A DNA stretch of 37,718 bases from Mogibacterium sp. (lineage in GTDB: Bacteria > Bacillota > Clostridia > Peptostreptococcales > Anaerovoracaceae). How positions within the stretch are numbered: the stretch's first letter is position 1; every line of letters begins with the position of its first letter. The stretch spans positions 1-37,718 of the forward strand of contig JAFWMD010000021.1 in the NCBI GenBank assembly GCA_017510725.1. The letters are read 5' to 3'. Made by a program: the position numbers and the translations under genes. The notes beneath the pieces were generated by a model. It searched no databases. It had not been told where the DNA came from and saw nothing but the letters and a program-made list of their open reading frames with translations. This document shows positions 37,321-37,718 of this stretch, piece by piece.

Positions 37321-37718
37321 CAGTCTTCAGGCGTCTGCAGCTTGTGATACCCTGTTTGCTGACGCGCTTCCTTAAGTGTCATGCCGGCCTCGATCTTGGC
37401 CATGATCTGCTGCTCGACTGCTTCTATCTCATGCGCGACCTTGAGGACTTCTTCAGCCCGCTTGAACGGGACGACGACCACACCGGTATTATCTGCACAT
37501 ATGAGGTCGCCCGGGCAAACCTGTACCCCGGATATGCTGATCGGCTCATTGATGTGATCGACATATACTCTATCCTTGCCTGTAACCATATATGTGCTCT
37601 TTGAAAATATAGGGTATTTAAGTTCTCTGATTACATTGATGTCCCTGCAGACTCCGTCGATAACCGTGCCTGCGATCCCATGTTTAACAGCATAAGTGGA
37701 CATTATGTCGCCCCAGAC
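37320..37718 (-). CDS. RraA-like family protein (5' end cut by window edge)
   Basis: The frame is open to the last base (the sequence reads VWGDIMSTYA before the next Met is far inside the fold), so the gene continues beyond the window; 132 residues are visible. The RraA/HMG-aldolase core is clear: GIAGTVIDGVCRDINVI, with the Arg-Asp pair that binds the substrate carboxylate and metal, then VCPGDLICADNTGVVVVPF. Relatives are 4-hydroxy-4-methyl-2-oxoglutarate aldolases/oxaloacetate decarboxylases or proteins of unknown function, often misnamed as demethylmenaquinone methyltransferase or RNase E regulator. The C-terminal GMTLKEARQQTGYHK tail is usual in the family. Translationally coupled to the EamA transporter. 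Confidence 0.85.
   Translation of the reverse strand, partial: VWGDIMSTYAVKHGIAGTVIDGVCRDINVIRELKYPIFSKSTYMVTGKDRVYVDHINEPISISGVQVCPGDLICADNTGVVVVPFKRAEEVLKVAHEIEAVEQQIMAKIEAGMTLKEARQQTGYHKLQTPED

Noticed and set aside
1-37718. CRISPR arrays, rRNA genes or prophage genes.
   Set aside because: No regularly spaced repeats, no rRNA-like conserved stretches and no phage structural, lysis or integrase genes were seen. The only mobile element is the TnpB unit.

Overview
The window looks like chromosomal DNA of an anaerobic, amino-acid-using Clostridia member (Bacillota). Evidence: strong AAGGAGG-type ribosome binding sites, TTGACA/TATAAT-type promoters, many short intrinsic terminators, and gene families typical of Clostridia (proline racemase, UPF0210 plus ACT pair, DUF1847, DUF4298, CD1871A-type CXXC protein, two-half chromate transporter). 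A placement near the Anaerovoracaceae (Family XIII) would fit but cannot be proven from this sequence.

Layout. 1-1300: the end of a proline racemase gene and a tRNA-Arg(ACG). 1310-6013: a secreted protein, then a minus-strand operon MFS transporter > ACT protein > UPF0210 > DUF362. 6160-7371: peptidase T. 7421-11945: a tight seven-gene minus-strand operon (free-Met-(R)-sulfoxide reductase, ProX/YbaK-like deacylase, MsrA, EamA exporter, DUF4298, DUF2804, sirtuin) behind one promoter and a structured leader. 12100-13573: a TnpB-only IS200/IS605-type element with an omega-RNA. 13555-15313: a tyrosine phenol-lyase/tryptophanase-family gene preceded by a leader-peptide attenuator. 15332-19075: CooC-like ATPase, radical SAM protein, ICMT-like methyltransferase and a GNAT-methyltransferase fusion. 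19140-21894: feoA-feoB-Cys-rich iron(II) uptake operon. 21988-28868: SGNH hydrolase/DUF1847, HxlR with a divergent flavin reductase, an alpha/beta-hydrolase operon with a divergent LysR, chromate-transporter halves and a DUF3592 protein. 29079-30551: cytoplasmic alpha-amylase. 30857-32813: a membrane redox relay (NapH-like ferredoxin, CXXC peptide, TlpA lipoprotein, small membrane protein). 32966-35572: two-component system. 35751-36281: RelBE-type toxin-antitoxin. 36278-36414: MIF-like tautomerase remnant. 36433-37718: EamA transporter and a partial RraA-like gene.

The most striking element is the tyrosine attenuator at 15101-15313 (minus strand). A promoter is followed by a 24-codon leader peptide with six consecutive tyrosine codons, a 1:2 hairpin that flanks those codons, a competing 2:3 antiterminator, and a perfect 10-bp terminator with a U-tract. 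This is the complete classical four-segment attenuator, placed in front of a lyase whose pocket residues look like tyrosine phenol-lyase. The usual logic of such a device (expression on tyrosine starvation) is opposite to what a tyrosine-degrading enzyme would be expected to need.

Second in interest is the TnpB element next door. Its predicted guide is the terminator DNA of the lyase gene, and its own coding sequence lies just downstream of an intrinsic terminator. Function calls rest on motifs read by eye; no database search was possible.
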